Source of the DNA: Roseovarius sp. THAF27
GTDB taxonomy: Bacteria > Pseudomonadota > Alphaproteobacteria > Rhodobacterales > Rhodobacteraceae
Direction of reading: 5' to 3'
NCBI RefSeq assembly: GCF_009363655.1
Contig: NZ_CP045394.1
Span: 62,001 to 126,000, forward strand
Length of the DNA stretch: 64,000 bases
Shown piece by piece: positions 25,750-34,732 of this stretch; position 1 is the first letter of the stretch; every line of letters begins with the position of its first letter. Below the pieces are notes generated by a model that worked only from the letters and a program-made list of their open reading frames with translations, made no database searches and was not told the origin of the DNA. The translations under genes were made by a program, and so were the position numbers.

Positions 25750-26297
25750 GATTGACCACCTGCTGCGGCCAACGCAGCACGAATTTCATCCTGTGCCTCT
25801 GGCGTCACAATGGGACCAACATAGCGATAGACTACGATCCCCGTTCCATCGATCACGAAAGTCTCCGGTACGCCGGAGATACCCCACTCAATCCCGACGC
25901 GGCCTTCGCTGTCTGATCCGATCCTCTCATAGGGGTTGCCAAGCTCCTCCAGCCAATTGGCTGCATCTGCTGATTTGTCCATGTAGTTGATCCCCATCAG
26001 CCGAACACCGTCCTGTTCGACAAGCCTTGTGAGCACCACATGCTCAGCACGACAGGGCACGCACCATGAAGCGAATACATTGACCAAAACCGGCTCGCCA
26101 ACGCTACGAAGGGCTGCGGACGACAGTCCGGGTGTCTGAGTACCCTCTACCGGTGGGAGTTCAAAATCCGGAACTGGTTCGGAGACCAAAGCGGAAGGGA
26201 TTGCGTTAGGATCACGGTCTGGGTTGAGCCCCCAGAACAAAAATCCACCCAAGACTACTGCGATCAGCGCTGGCAGCGCGAGAATGATTTTCTTCAT
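25746..26297 (-). CDS. ccmG: Thiol:disulfide oxidoreductase CcmG/DsbE
   Basis: A 183-residue membrane-anchored periplasmic thioredoxin. N-terminal anchor MKKIILALPALIAVVLGG, active site FASWCVPCRAEH, and the CcmG landmark GVPETFVIDGTGIVVYRYVG. It feeds electrons to CcmH. The ATG at 26297 lies 4 bp after the ccmF stop; a longer frame to 26513 would overlap ccmF heavily and is rejected. Confidence 0.95.
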   Translation of the reverse strand: MKKIILALPALIAVVLGGFLFWGLNPDRDPNAIPSALVSEPVPDFELPPVEGTQTPGLSSAALRSVGEPVLVNVFASWCVPCRAEHVVLTRLVEQDGVRLMGINYMDKSADAANWLEELGNPYERIGSDSEGRVGIEWGISGVPETFVIDGTGIVVYRYVGPIVTPEAQDEIRAALAAAGGQS

Positions 26298-26301
26298 CGT
26301 A

Positions 26302-28293
26302 TCATTCCGCCGGTTGAAGCGCTGACGACCGGCTCTTTGGCGACGGCGCACCCACCCGCAATCTCCGGTCCGATAGCGAGAGGGACCCGCCAAGCACCAG
26401 CATCGTCGCTCCGATCCATATCCAATTAACCAGTGGTTCGTAGAGGATGCGCAAATTCCACTGGCCCGACGCCGTTTCGGCCGCAGGTTCACTGATGGTG
26501 ACGTAGAGATCACCGCTTAGCGTTGATCGGATTGCAGATTCGGTTGTGGACGTCCCCGCAACTGGATAGCTTCTGCGCTCCGGACGAAGAAGCGTAATCT
26601 CCCGTCCATCTTTCAAGACGCGAAGCTGGCCTTGTTGTGCGATGTAGTTTGGACCACGGAACCGTTCGACGCCGTCGAATATTACCTCAAAACCTGCGAT
26701 GTCCACGGTCGACCCCGGTTCTGCGAAAAGAACACGTTCTTCCTTCCAGGCTGTTGAACCTACGAATCCAAGCACAAGCATTGCAACGCCGAGATGCGCG
26801 AGCGTCATACCGTGCGCGGAGCGCGGCAGGTTCCGCGCGCGACGCAGCGACTGAGAAAGCGGTAGATCAAAGAGCTTGATACGCAGCGCCCATTCGCGCA
26901 AAGTCGCAAAAAAAACCCAGGCTGCAATCCCTATTGAGACCACAGCGAGCAGGGGCCCGTTTGTCTGAAGGTACCAAACGATCCCCGCGACACCAATCGC
27001 GATACCAAAAATCAAACGCAGCCGTTGCCAGATACCGGGAAGATCGGCCCGTTTCCAAGACAGGAATGGGCCAACTCCCATTATTATGACGAGCGGCAGC
27101 ATGAAAGGGATAAAAGTCGCGTTGAAATACGGTGGTCCTACAGAGATCTTTTCTTCAGTCACCGCTTCCACAAACAATGGATAGAGTGTTCCAAAAAGGA
27201 CGGTCGCCGTTGCGGTCGCGAGCAGAAGATTATTGAGCAAAAGCCCAGCCTCGCGGCTGATTGGCCGAAAGACGCCAACCGATCCAAGCTGAGGCGCGCG
27301 CCATGCGTAAAGTGTCAGTGAGCCGACAATTGTCACACCAAGAAGGCCGAGAATGTACACGCCGCGCGCTGGGTCGACCGCGAACGCGTGAACGGATGTC
27401 AAAATGCCGGATCTGACGATAAATGTCCCAAGAAGTGACAGAGAAAAGGTCAGGATGGCTAAAAGAATGGTCCAGCTTTTGAACGTATCCCGCTTTTCCG
27501 TGACAATAGCCGAGTGCAGGAGTGCCGTGCCGAGAAGCCAAGGCATGAAGGATGCGTTTTCAACCGGGTCCCAAAACCACCAGCCGCCCCAGCCAAGTTC
27601 GTAATACGCCCACCAAGAGCCGAGTGCGATCCCCGCAGTGAGGCTGATCCAGGCCGTCAGAGTCCATGGCCGCACCCAACGCGCCCATGCGGGATCCACC
27701 CGGCCCTCTATCAGAGCCGCGACCGCGAAGGAGAAGACGATCGAGAAGCCGACATACCCAAAATACAAGAGCGGGGGGTGCATCGCCAACCCGATGTCCT
27801 GCAGAAGCGGGTTAAGATCCGTGCCATCCAGAGGCGGCGGGAAAACCCGCTCGAACGGATTGGATGTAAAGAGCATGAAGCTCAGGAAACCGACACTAAT
27901 CCAGGCTTGAACCGATAACGTTCGCGCTTTGAGACCAACCGGAATGTTTCTGCCCAGCAGCGCGACCCCAGCCCCGAAAAGTACGAGAATAAGGGTCCAG
28001 AGAAGCAGGGACCCTTCGTGGCTGCCCCAAGTGCCCGCAACCTTGAAGATCATCGGCTTTAGCGAGTGGGAATTTTCCACTACGTTTTGAACAGTGAAAT
28101 CACTGACAACAAATGAGCGCATGAGTGCGCCAAACGCAATTGCAACCAATGTCACCTGAATCGCGGCTGTCGTCTTCGCACTTTCCATCCAAAGCACGCG
28201 CCCCGTGTTCGCCCCTACAATTGGCAGGACACTTTGAACAATTGCGACTGCAAGCGCCAAGACTAGCGCAAACTGTCCAATCTCAGGCGTCAT
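26302..28293 (-). CDS. ccmF: Haem lyase subunit CcmF
   Basis: A 663-residue polytopic protein of the cytochrome c haem ligase. The tryptophan-rich WWD domain reads WAYYELGWGGWWFWDPVENA, with flanking histidines (WGSHEGSLLLW). About 15 TMs, with a periplasmic domain near 540-620. The start MTPEIGQFALVLALAVAIVQ at 28293 is preferred over 28359, whose extra residues are not membrane-like. Only F, G, H and I are present here; ccmABCDE must come from elsewhere, so this is probably an extra copy of the late module. A MerR-type promoter lies at 28487-28517. Confidence 0.94.
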   Translation of the reverse strand: MTPEIGQFALVLALAVAIVQSVLPIVGANTGRVLWMESAKTTAAIQVTLVAIAFGALMRSFVVSDFTVQNVVENSHSLKPMIFKVAGTWGSHEGSLLLWTLILVLFGAGVALLGRNIPVGLKARTLSVQAWISVGFLSFMLFTSNPFERVFPPPLDGTDLNPLLQDIGLAMHPPLLYFGYVGFSIVFSFAVAALIEGRVDPAWARWVRPWTLTAWISLTAGIALGSWWAYYELGWGGWWFWDPVENASFMPWLLGTALLHSAIVTEKRDTFKSWTILLAILTFSLSLLGTFIVRSGILTSVHAFAVDPARGVYILGLLGVTIVGSLTLYAWRAPQLGSVGVFRPISREAGLLLNNLLLATATATVLFGTLYPLFVEAVTEEKISVGPPYFNATFIPFMLPLVIIMGVGPFLSWKRADLPGIWQRLRLIFGIAIGVAGIVWYLQTNGPLLAVVSIGIAAWVFFATLREWALRIKLFDLPLSQSLRRARNLPRSAHGMTLAHLGVAMLVLGFVGSTAWKEERVLFAEPGSTVDIAGFEVIFDGVERFRGPNYIAQQGQLRVLKDGREITLLRPERRSYPVAGTSTTESAIRSTLSGDLYVTISEPAAETASGQWNLRILYEPLVNWIWIGATMLVLGGSLSLSDRRLRVGAPSPKSRSSALQPAE

Positions 28294-28486
28294 GTTGCAT
28301 GTTCCCGACGAGCGCTCTCGGATCACGGAGAACGACTTCTCCACTATGGCATTGGTCAACGAGATTTCTTATCATTTCGATCTACTTCGGCCAGTCGAGA
28401 ACGGTTTCGCGAATTATTGACATCGACCCAACCGGAAACTTTCTGTGTCCAAGTCGCGATTGGAGCCACTGTGTTGATTCGACTTC

Positions 28487-28517
28487 ATCGTAGTTCCTGA
28501 AGCAGCTGTAGGTTCAA
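28487..28517 (-). promoter_or_regulatory. MerR-type promoter for ccmFGHI
   Basis: On the minus strand: TTGAAC (28512-28517), 19-bp spacer with core CTACAGCTGCTTCAG, then TACGAT (28487-28492). It has the same core as the divergent promoter at 28746-28776. The leader to ccmF is about 190 bp. Confidence 0.8.
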
Positions 28518-28745
28518 ACGTTTTAATTTTTGCTTTGGCTCTCAGATCCGCTGATTGCTATCTTTTAATATTTAAAACGCTTTGCACGGACCTTGGCATC
28601 GTGGATGCTTGCAGATCGTCACCAGCGTGACGTCGATCGCGAACCTAACCAATACGACAAATGACAATCTGGGCAGTCATTCAAAACGGATGGCAACTTC
28701 CCATTCACAGTCGCGTGACGTGCCGTCTCAGAAGGATAAAAGAGC
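28518..28745. other. Divergent intergenic region between the ccm and SCO operons
   Basis: No gene recognised. It is AT-rich around 28525-28580. Apart from the two flanking MerR-type promoters facing outward, I see no further clear operator. Confidence 0.5.
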
Positions 28746-28776
28746 TTGAACCTACAGCTGCTGCAGGATGTACGAG
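28746..28776 (+). promoter_or_regulatory. MerR-type promoter for the SCO-dsbBA operon
   Basis: TTGAAC (28746-28751), exactly 19 bp with near-perfect dyad core CTACAGCTGCTGCAG, then TACGAG (28771-28776). It drives the long plus-strand run from 28846. Confidence 0.8.
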
Positions 28777-28845
28777 AAAGAAAAAATCGGAGCAGAAATT
28801 GTGCAAAGCTGCGTGGTGCTTTCAGGTCTTCAGAAGATATTGTGG

Positions 28846-29415
28846 ATGCTGGCGGGTGCGGCATCGTTCGCCTTTATCGGGTTTTTGTTATCGGCTGACT
28901 ACCGTGCCGCCAGCTGGCGAGATGTAAGTGAACCGCCGTTTTTTGCGGAGTTCGAACTAACAGGGCACAATGGAATGGTTTTTACAGAAGAGGACTTCGA
29001 AGGCCAGTGGATGCTGGTTTTCTTCGGCTTCACAAATTGTCCTGACATCTGTCCAACGACGCTCTCAGAGGTCGCAGCGGTGATGGAGGGTTTGGGAGAT
29101 GACGCGTCAAAAGTCCAACCAATCTTCATCACGATAGATCCCCAACGAGACAACCCGACCGCACTGGCGCAGTATGTGCCAAAGTTCGACGCGGGCATCA
29201 TCGGGCTCACAGGCACACCGGAACAGATCGATGAGACATCCGAAACCTTTCCAATCTTCTACGAGCGGATCGAGGAAGCTGCAGCATCAGACGGCTATAC
29301 AATGGGGCATACATCACATCTTTTCCTTTTCGACACGCAAGCAGGCTTCGCAAAATCTTGGCCCTATGGCACCCCCGCTCAAGATATCCTCGCCGACCTA
29401 AGAGAGAGGCTCTGA
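28846..29415 (+). CDS. SCO1/SenC copper chaperone for cytochrome oxidase
   Basis: 189 residues from ATG 28846 (AGAAG about 8 bp upstream); upstream in-frame starts would fall on or before the promoter's -10 box. An N-terminal anchor (LAGAASFAFIGFLLS) is followed by the thioredoxin-like SCO domain with Cu ligands CPDIC (in FTNCPDICPTTL) and a distal His in YTMGHTSHLFLFD. SCO proteins deliver Cu to the CuA/CuB centre or act as thiol reductants. First gene of a run with dsbB, dsbA and PCu(A)C; the gap to dsbB is 4 bp. Confidence 0.93.
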   Translation: MLAGAASFAFIGFLLSADYRAASWRDVSEPPFFAEFELTGHNGMVFTEEDFEGQWMLVFFGFTNCPDICPTTLSEVAAVMEGLGDDASKVQPIFITIDPQRDNPTALAQYVPKFDAGIIGLTGTPEQIDETSETFPIFYERIEEAAASDGYTMGHTSHLFLFDTQAGFAKSWPYGTPAQDILADLRERL

Positions 29416-29419
29416 TTTT

Positions 29420-29842
29420 ATGACCCGACTTTCCGGAGAGACTGCTCTCGGCCTGGCTTGGTTCATCGCGCTAAACGCATCTCTCGCCGTACTCTTCATC
29501 GGGGAGGTGCTGGGGCAGACTCCTTGCTTACTCTGCTGGGTTCAACGCACTTTCATGTTCCCCTTGGCCATAATTCTCGGGCTTGGGCTGTGGTGGCAGG
29601 ACCGGCGCGTCGGTCGCTACGCGATCGCGCTGGCTATCGGTGGCGCCGCCATAGCACTTTGGCACCTCGGCCTCTATTTCGGGCTGATTCCCGAACGCAT
29701 CCAGCCCTGCACTGCGAGCGGCCCATCCTGTACCGACGACAATCAATTGTTCTTCGGCATTCCTATCCCACTGATGGCGCTCGTCGCCTTCGCGATGATC
29801 GGTCTGCTGTCGGCTGTCTCACTGAAGGAAACACAAAAATGA
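29420..29842 (+). CDS. dsbB: DsbB-family disulfide oxidase
   Basis: A 140-residue inner-membrane protein with four TMs. The first redox pair is QTPCLLCWVQR and the second QPCTASGPSC, as in DsbB/DsbI. It reoxidises a DsbA partner using quinone. The stop overlaps the start of the DsbA-like gene as ATGA, marking them as a pair. Confidence 0.9.
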   Translation: MTRLSGETALGLAWFIALNASLAVLFIGEVLGQTPCLLCWVQRTFMFPLAIILGLGLWWQDRRVGRYAIALAIGGAAIALWHLGLYFGLIPERIQPCTASGPSCTDDNQLFFGIPIPLMALVAFAMIGLLSAVSLKETQK

Positions 29843-30498
29843 AACGACGCGGCCTCATCCTGTCCGTTCTCGCTCTCGGTGCCGCCGGTTTCGGCGGTGC
29901 CGCATGGTACGCAACCCGCCCCGAGGCGATTGCCGAGGCCGCCCCCGTCGACCCGCAATTGGCCGATGGGCTGATCCGGCCCTATTCCCCGATCCTCGGC
30001 CCCGAGACGGCGCCTGTCACGATTGTCGAGTTTTTCGATCCAGCTTGCGAGGCGTGCCGCGCATTCTATCCCGTGGTCAAGGATATCATGGCTGGGCACG
30101 GTAATGCGGTACGTGTCGTAATTAGATACACTGCCTTTCACGGGGACGCTTCGGTGGAAGCGATCCGTGTTCTTGAAGCTGCGCGGATGCAGGACGTGTT
30201 CGAACCGGTGCTCGAAGCGGTCTTGCAAGAGCAGCCCCGATGGGCGTCCCATGGTGCGCCGGAGCCGGGTTTGCTCCTTGAGATTGCCGCAAGCGGAGGT
30301 CTGGATGTCGAAGCTGCCCAGACGCAGATGCTGGCCCCCGATGTTGTAGCGGTGCTGAACCAAGACCGTGCCGATGTCAAAACGTTTGGCGTGCGACAAA
30401 CGCCCACGTTTTACGTAAATGCCAAACCGCTAGACCCGTTCGGTGAGGCGGAACTACGGCGGCTGGTGGCGACGGAAGTTGCGGCCAGCCAAAGTTGA
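29839..30498 (+). CDS. DsbA-family periplasmic thioredoxin
   Basis: A 219-residue protein with an N-terminal signal/anchor (MKRRGLILSVLALGAAGFGG). Its thioredoxin fold has TIVEFFDPACEACRAFYPVV (CEAC active site) and the cis-Pro motif RQTPTFYVNAKPL. Probably the substrate-facing partner of the upstream DsbB. The context suggests oxidation of metal- or cytochrome-related proteins rather than general folding. Confidence 0.9.
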   Translation: MKRRGLILSVLALGAAGFGGAAWYATRPEAIAEAAPVDPQLADGLIRPYSPILGPETAPVTIVEFFDPACEACRAFYPVVKDIMAGHGNAVRVVIRYTAFHGDASVEAIRVLEAARMQDVFEPVLEAVLQEQPRWASHGAPEPGLLLEIAASGGLDVEAAQTQMLAPDVVAVLNQDRADVKTFGVRQTPTFYVNAKPLDPFGEAELRRLVATEVAASQS

Positions 30499-30526
30499 TA
30501 CGCGGTCAGATGCAGGAGAAATTGTC

Positions 30527-30994
30527 GTGAAAAAACTTCCACACATCAAGGGATTGGCCTTTCTCTTGCTGCTCACGGGCCTGTCGGCCCCGGGATTTGC
30601 CGGCTCGGAGGATGTCGTCGTCGAGAGCGCGTGGTCCCGCGCCTCGATCGGCACGAGCCGTCCGGGGGCTGCCTACATGACCGTGCGCAACAGGGGTGAC
30701 GACGCCGTTACGCTGACCAAAATTGCGACACCGCTGGCAATGATGCCCCAGATCCATGAGACGAAAACCGACTCCGCTGGCCTCAGTTCCATGGCGCCTG
30801 CAGGCGAGATCACGATTGAGCCCGGCCAAAGCGTGGCATTGGAGCCGGGCGGGCTGCACGCCATGCTCATGAAGCTGCAAGAGCCGATGGCCGAAGGCGA
30901 GACTTTCCCGCTGACACTGACCTTCTCGGATGGCGGCAAGGTGACGGTCGAGGTCCCAATCCTCGGGATCGCCGCGCGTGGACCAGAGGGCTGA
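30527..30994 (+). CDS. Periplasmic copper chaperone PCu(A)C
   Basis: 155 residues from a GTG at 30527, with AGGAGA 8 bp upstream. A signal peptide (LAFLLLLTGLSAPGFA) is followed by the Cu(I) site H-x-M type ligands MMPQIHETKTDSAGLSSM and GLHAMLM, matching the H(M)x10Mx21HxM pattern. It loads Cu into the oxidase CuA site together with SCO. The SCO gene follows with a 1-bp overlap. Confidence 0.93.
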   Translation: MKKLPHIKGLAFLLLLTGLSAPGFAGSEDVVVESAWSRASIGTSRPGAAYMTVRNRGDDAVTLTKIATPLAMMPQIHETKTDSAGLSSMAPAGEITIEPGQSVALEPGGLHAMLMKLQEPMAEGETFPLTLTFSDGGKVTVEVPILGIAARGPEG

Positions 30995-31620
30995 TGCAAC
31001 GTCGGCAGCTCCTTCTATACGGCGCAGCCGGTGCCGGCGTCCTTGGCATGACGCTCTTCGTGGGCTGGTGGCGGGTGGACGGGCTTGGTGCGCCTGAACC
31101 AAAAGGGCAGCGGCCCCTGCCCCTATCGGCGATGGAGTTTCGGCTGACCGACCACGAGGGAAATGAGGTAGGGCCTGGCACCCTGATCGGTCGTCCGACA
31201 ATGGTATTCTTCGGGTTCACCTACTGCCCGGACATCTGCCCGACGACCCTATCGGATATTTCCGGCTGGCTTGAGGAACTGGGCGACGAAGCATCAGAGA
31301 TGAACGTTGTCTTCATCACGGTCGATCCGGAGCGGGACACGGTTGAGGCCATGGCCGAATATGTCGGCTATTTTCATCCGGTCATTCGTGGCTGGACGGG
31401 GCCGGAAGACCAGATTGCCCGCGCCACAGAAGGGTTTCGTGCCTCATTTGAGCGCGTCCCGACTGAGGGCGGCGGCTATACGATGAACCATACGGCAAGC
31501 GTATTCCTGTTCGATGCCGAGGGTGAGCTCGTCACGATGATCGACTATCACGAACCAAGAGAATTCGCGGTGCCAAAGATCCGGCGCGCACTGACAGAAA
31601 ACGTAGAGGGGGCAAAATGA
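30994..31620 (+). CDS. SCO1/SenC family protein (second copy)
   Basis: 208 residues. N-terminal anchor (LLLYGAAGAGVLGMTLFVGW), FTYCPDICPTTLSDI for Cu-binding cysteines, and His in YTMNHTASVFLFD. It overlaps PCu(A)C by 1 bp and the M23 peptidase by 4 bp. It is distinct in sequence from the copy at 28846, so the pair is not a recent tandem duplication. Confidence 0.92.
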   Translation: MQRRQLLLYGAAGAGVLGMTLFVGWWRVDGLGAPEPKGQRPLPLSAMEFRLTDHEGNEVGPGTLIGRPTMVFFGFTYCPDICPTTLSDISGWLEELGDEASEMNVVFITVDPERDTVEAMAEYVGYFHPVIRGWTGPEDQIARATEGFRASFERVPTEGGGYTMNHTASVFLFDAEGELVTMIDYHEPREFAVPKIRRALTENVEGAK

Positions 31621-32990
31621 AGATAGGAACTGTCTTGGCGGCCGTGGCGGTCGCAGGCGCGATTTCGGTTGCCGGCATCGCCATCTCTGGCGTTCTGTCC
31701 AAAGAACCGGTGCCCCCTTCGATTGCTGAAGCGACCCTCTGGACTCCCGATCCGCTCACGCCGCCCCGGATTGCCGAAATCAATTCGGTCCGCCCCACAC
31801 TCGCCCAGGCGGATATCGCATTCGAGTTCAGACCCGTGCCCCTCCTGACCGTTTCCCCCACAGATACCTCCTTGCCATCTATCGAGCCCTCGCTGGTCAC
31901 CTGGTCGCGCGAGATTGCGTCGGGCGAGACGCTTGATGCGGTCCTCTCCGATGCGGGGCTGGATGCTTCGGATCGCGCCGAAATCGCCTTGGCGATTGGC
32001 GCGGAATACGATTTGCGCCGTCTGCGTCCGGGTCACATCGTTACCGTGGTTTCCACAACGGACGACAACCCGCGTCGTGTAGAACTCGCCGTCGAAGACG
32101 GTGTCCGGATAGAGGCGGTCTTCGGCGAACTGCTTGCCGCTCGCGTGTTGGAGCCGGACCCCGAATTGGTGACTTTCGCCGGCAAGGCGGTGATCGAGAG
32201 CTCGATTTTCGCTGCCCTGGACACGGCAGACATCCCCGCCCGTTTTGCGGTGGACCTGGCGCAGATGCTGGGCGGCACCGTGGATTTCCGTCGTGATCTC
32301 GCGGGTGGCGAGACGATGCGCCTCCTTTGGCGCGAGGCCCGAGACGGGAACAAGAGGATTGGTCAGCCTGAGCTTGCCTTCGCTGAGCTGGATCTTGGTG
32401 GATCGGTCTACGAGATCGTCTGGCCGGACGACGGCAGCGGTCAAGCGACGATCTATGTCGACGGAGAAGTGCTGCGCGTGTTTGCGCAACCGGTGGAAGG
32501 AGCGCGGCTGAGTTCCGTCTTTGGCCGTCGCACACACCCAGTCTATGGGAATGTGCGCATGCACACCGGCGTCGACTTTGCCGCGGCAAGCGGTACGCCG
32601 GTAAAAGCAACGGCGCCCGGACGCGTGAGCTTTATCGGACGTCGTGGTGGATATGGCCGGGTGGTGGAGATAGCGCATGGATCCGACACCTTGACACGAT
32701 ACGCACATCTCAGCGAGGTGCCGGACACACTCGAACAAGGGCAGCGAGTGATGGCCGGAGATTTGATCGGCCGCGTCGGTGCAACTGGCACCGCAACCGG
32801 CCCAAATCTGCATTATGAGGTTCTGGTCGACGGTCGCCCGACCGATCCTCTCTCTGACGACCGACTAGCAGAGGCGGCCGAGCGTGAAGCGGACGACACG
32901 GCCGCGCTTGAGCGACTGAGTGAGGCGCGTTCACTTCTGGCTGAGAGGCTCGCCAGCGAATTTGCCGAAACGACAACCGAAAGGCTTTGA
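31617..32990 (+). CDS. M23-family murein endopeptidase
   Basis: 457 residues with an N-terminal anchor (LAAVAVAGAISVAGIAISG). An OapA/LysM-like module around 100-150 (IASGETLDAVLSDAGLD...LRRLRPGHIVTVV) precedes the LytM domain near 300-410, whose zinc ligands appear in MHTGVDFAAASGTPV (HxxxD), RYAHLSE and NLHYEVLV (HxH-type). An active enzyme that trims peptide crosslinks is expected. Its place inside a copper-delivery operon is unusual; it may open the wall for new envelope complexes. Confidence 0.9.
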   Translation: MKIGTVLAAVAVAGAISVAGIAISGVLSKEPVPPSIAEATLWTPDPLTPPRIAEINSVRPTLAQADIAFEFRPVPLLTVSPTDTSLPSIEPSLVTWSREIASGETLDAVLSDAGLDASDRAEIALAIGAEYDLRRLRPGHIVTVVSTTDDNPRRVELAVEDGVRIEAVFGELLAARVLEPDPELVTFAGKAVIESSIFAALDTADIPARFAVDLAQMLGGTVDFRRDLAGGETMRLLWREARDGNKRIGQPELAFAELDLGGSVYEIVWPDDGSGQATIYVDGEVLRVFAQPVEGARLSSVFGRRTHPVYGNVRMHTGVDFAAASGTPVKATAPGRVSFIGRRGGYGRVVEIAHGSDTLTRYAHLSEVPDTLEQGQRVMAGDLIGRVGATGTATGPNLHYEVLVDGRPTDPLSDDRLAEAAEREADDTAALERLSEARSLLAERLASEFAETTTERL

Positions 32991-32993
32991 TCC

Positions 32994-33452
32994 ATGAAAC
33001 GATTGGCTCCCGCCCTTGCAGTCACGCTGGCCTTGTTTCCCGCGGGGCAAGCTGTCGCCGTTGCGATCCAGATTGACGTCCGAAAGACAAACGGCTGCGG
33101 CTGTTGTCACTCCTGGATGAAGCATCTGGAGGAAAGCGGATTCGCGCCGACAGGCGAGGACATGTTCGGGGGATCTCTTGTGCGCTTCAAACTCGACAAT
33201 GGCGTGCCTCAGCGCATGGTGTCCTGCCATACGGCTTTGGTCGACGCCTACGTGATCGAAGGTCATGTGCCGGCATCAGACATTCAGCGTTTTCTGGATG
33301 AGCGTCCTGATGCAGTGGGGCTGGCGTTGCCGGGAATGCCCTATGGCTCGCCGGGCATGGGACCGGAAGACGATCGTGAGGCTTATGACGTCTTCCTGAT
33401 CCGCGGCGATGGATCGACCGAGATCTTTAGCAGCTATTCGGCCGCTGACTGA
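32994..33452 (+). CDS. DUF411 periplasmic metal-binding protein
   Basis: 152 residues with a signal peptide (LAPALAVTLALFPAGQAVA). The DUF411 signature VRKTNGCGCCHSWMKHLEESG holds a CxCC cluster, with VSCHTALVDAYVIEGHVPA later. The family is repeatedly linked to copper and other metal resistance, but its chemistry is not settled. It starts 3 bp after the M23 gene. Confidence 0.88.
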   Translation: MKRLAPALAVTLALFPAGQAVAVAIQIDVRKTNGCGCCHSWMKHLEESGFAPTGEDMFGGSLVRFKLDNGVPQRMVSCHTALVDAYVIEGHVPASDIQRFLDERPDAVGLALPGMPYGSPGMGPEDDREAYDVFLIRGDGSTEIFSSYSAAD

Positions 33453-34257
33453 CGTATCGCCGAGACTTCAGCGCTTGGAACCTTTCTCTCCAATTACCCT
33501 TGGCTTTCTTGGAAGCCTGGCCGCCGGATCGCTGACTGCGGTCGGGGCGGTCCCAGTTCTTTTTGGGCGCATCCCGTCCCGGGCTACGCGCGATCTGCTG
33601 CTTGGCTTCGCAGCGGGTGTCATGCTCGCTGCTTCGTTTTTTTCGCTGATCATTCCAGCTCTCGACGCAGCCGAAGGACAGTTCGACAACGGTGCTCTCC
33701 CGGCGGCCATCGTTTGCGTTGCGATTCTGCTTGGCATGGGCGCCGTTGCTCTGATGAACGAACGGCTGCCGCATGAGCATTTCAAGTCGGGGCGGGAAGG
33801 CCCAGACGCCGCATCGCTGCGCCGCGTCTGGCTTTTCATCATCGCGATCACGATCCACAATTTTCCCGAAGGGCTTGCCGTCGGCGTCGGGTTCGGGGCT
33901 GACGGTTTGTCGGGCGGGTTGCCACTTGCTATCGGTATTGGATTACAGAATGCCCCCGAAGGTCTGGCGGTGGCGGTTTCGTTGCTCGGCGAGGGATATT
34001 CCAGGTTTCGCGCCTGGGGCATCGCCGCTCTGACCGGTCTCGTCGAGCCTTTCGGTGGGCTTCTCGGCGCGGGCATTATCAGTCTTTCGCAACCGCTGCT
34101 GCCTTGGGGTCTCGCCTTCGCAGCAGGTGCGATGCTCTACGTCATCAGCCACGAGATCATTCCGGAAACCCACCGGTCCGGCCATCAGAACAGGGCGACG
34201 CTCGGCCTCGCGGTTGGTCTTGTCATCATGTTGTTCCTCGACGTCTGGCTGGGATAA
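33409..34257 (+). CDS. ZIP-family metal transporter
   Basis: An inner-membrane divalent-metal transporter with about eight TMs; 282 residues from 33409, which overlaps DUF411 by 44 bp. A TTG at 33475 (LEPFSPITLGFL...) would remove the overlap and is an attractive alternative start. Metal-site motifs are TM4 IAITIHNFPEGLAVGVGFG and TM5 IGLQNAPEGLAVAV. The loop EHFKSGREGPD is short. Most relatives (ZupT, GufA types) import Zn2+/Mn2+/Fe2+. Confidence 0.88.
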   Translation: MDRPRSLAAIRPLTDVSPRLQRLEPFSPITLGFLGSLAAGSLTAVGAVPVLFGRIPSRATRDLLLGFAAGVMLAASFFSLIIPALDAAEGQFDNGALPAAIVCVAILLGMGAVALMNERLPHEHFKSGREGPDAASLRRVWLFIIAITIHNFPEGLAVGVGFGADGLSGGLPLAIGIGLQNAPEGLAVAVSLLGEGYSRFRAWGIAALTGLVEPFGGLLGAGIISLSQPLLPWGLAFAAGAMLYVISHEIIPETHRSGHQNRATLGLAVGLVIMLFLDVWLG

Positions 34258-34261
34258 GCGT

Positions 34262-34732
34262 ATGAGAACTTGCCTCTTCGTCGGTCTGCTTGCTGCTCTA
34301 ATCGCCTTTCTTGTCGATCAGGCAACGAAGGCAATCGTTGTTTCCAATGCGACTGTACTTAGTTCCGGTGTATCGGTCTTTCCCGGCTTCAATCTCATCT
34401 ACCTGCGCAATGACGGGGTGACCTTCGGGCTTCTCGGCGGTGCGCCATGGTGGAGCCTTGTCGTATTGGCGCTTGGCATCTGCGTCTGGTTGGCGGCCAT
34501 GCTGATCCGTTCCAGCAGCCGGGTCGAGGCCATTGCCTATGGTGCGATCATCGGCGGTGCTCTTGGCAATATTCTGGACCGCCTGCGCTTTCGTGCAGTG
34601 ACGGATTTCTTCGATTTCTACATCGGGACGGCGCATTGGCCTGCCTTCAACATGGCCGATATTTTTGTGGTTGGCGGCGTGGTGCTGCTCAGTGCGCCGT
34701 GGGTTGGCGCTCGACTTCAGACCGATTCATGA
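34262..34732 (+). CDS. lspA: Signal peptidase II (second-copy type)
   Basis: 156 residues, four TMs. The catalytic aspartates lie in GGALGNILDRL (GNxxDR) and FNMADIFVVGG (FNxAD), both intact, so it should cleave prolipoprotein signal peptides. The stop overlaps the lnt start as ATGA. A metal-operon LspA has a precedent in PbrC of the Cupriavidus lead-resistance operon, which processes resistance lipoproteins. Confidence 0.94.
   Translation: MRTCLFVGLLAALIAFLVDQATKAIVVSNATVLSSGVSVFPGFNLIYLRNDGVTFGLLGGAPWWSLVVLALGICVWLAAMLIRSSSRVEAIAYGAIIGGALGNILDRLRFRAVTDFFDFYIGTAHWPAFNMADIFVVGGVVLLSAPWVGARLQTDS

Noticed and set aside
26298..26513. N-terminal extension of CcmG to 26513
   Set aside because: The extra residues overlap the end of ccmF and lack membrane or signal features; ATG 26297 gives a standard CcmG.
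31548..32813. 421-residue minus-strand reading frame opposite the M23 peptidase
   Set aside because: The plus strand carries a complete M23 peptidase with zinc ligands; the antisense frame has no recognisable domain.
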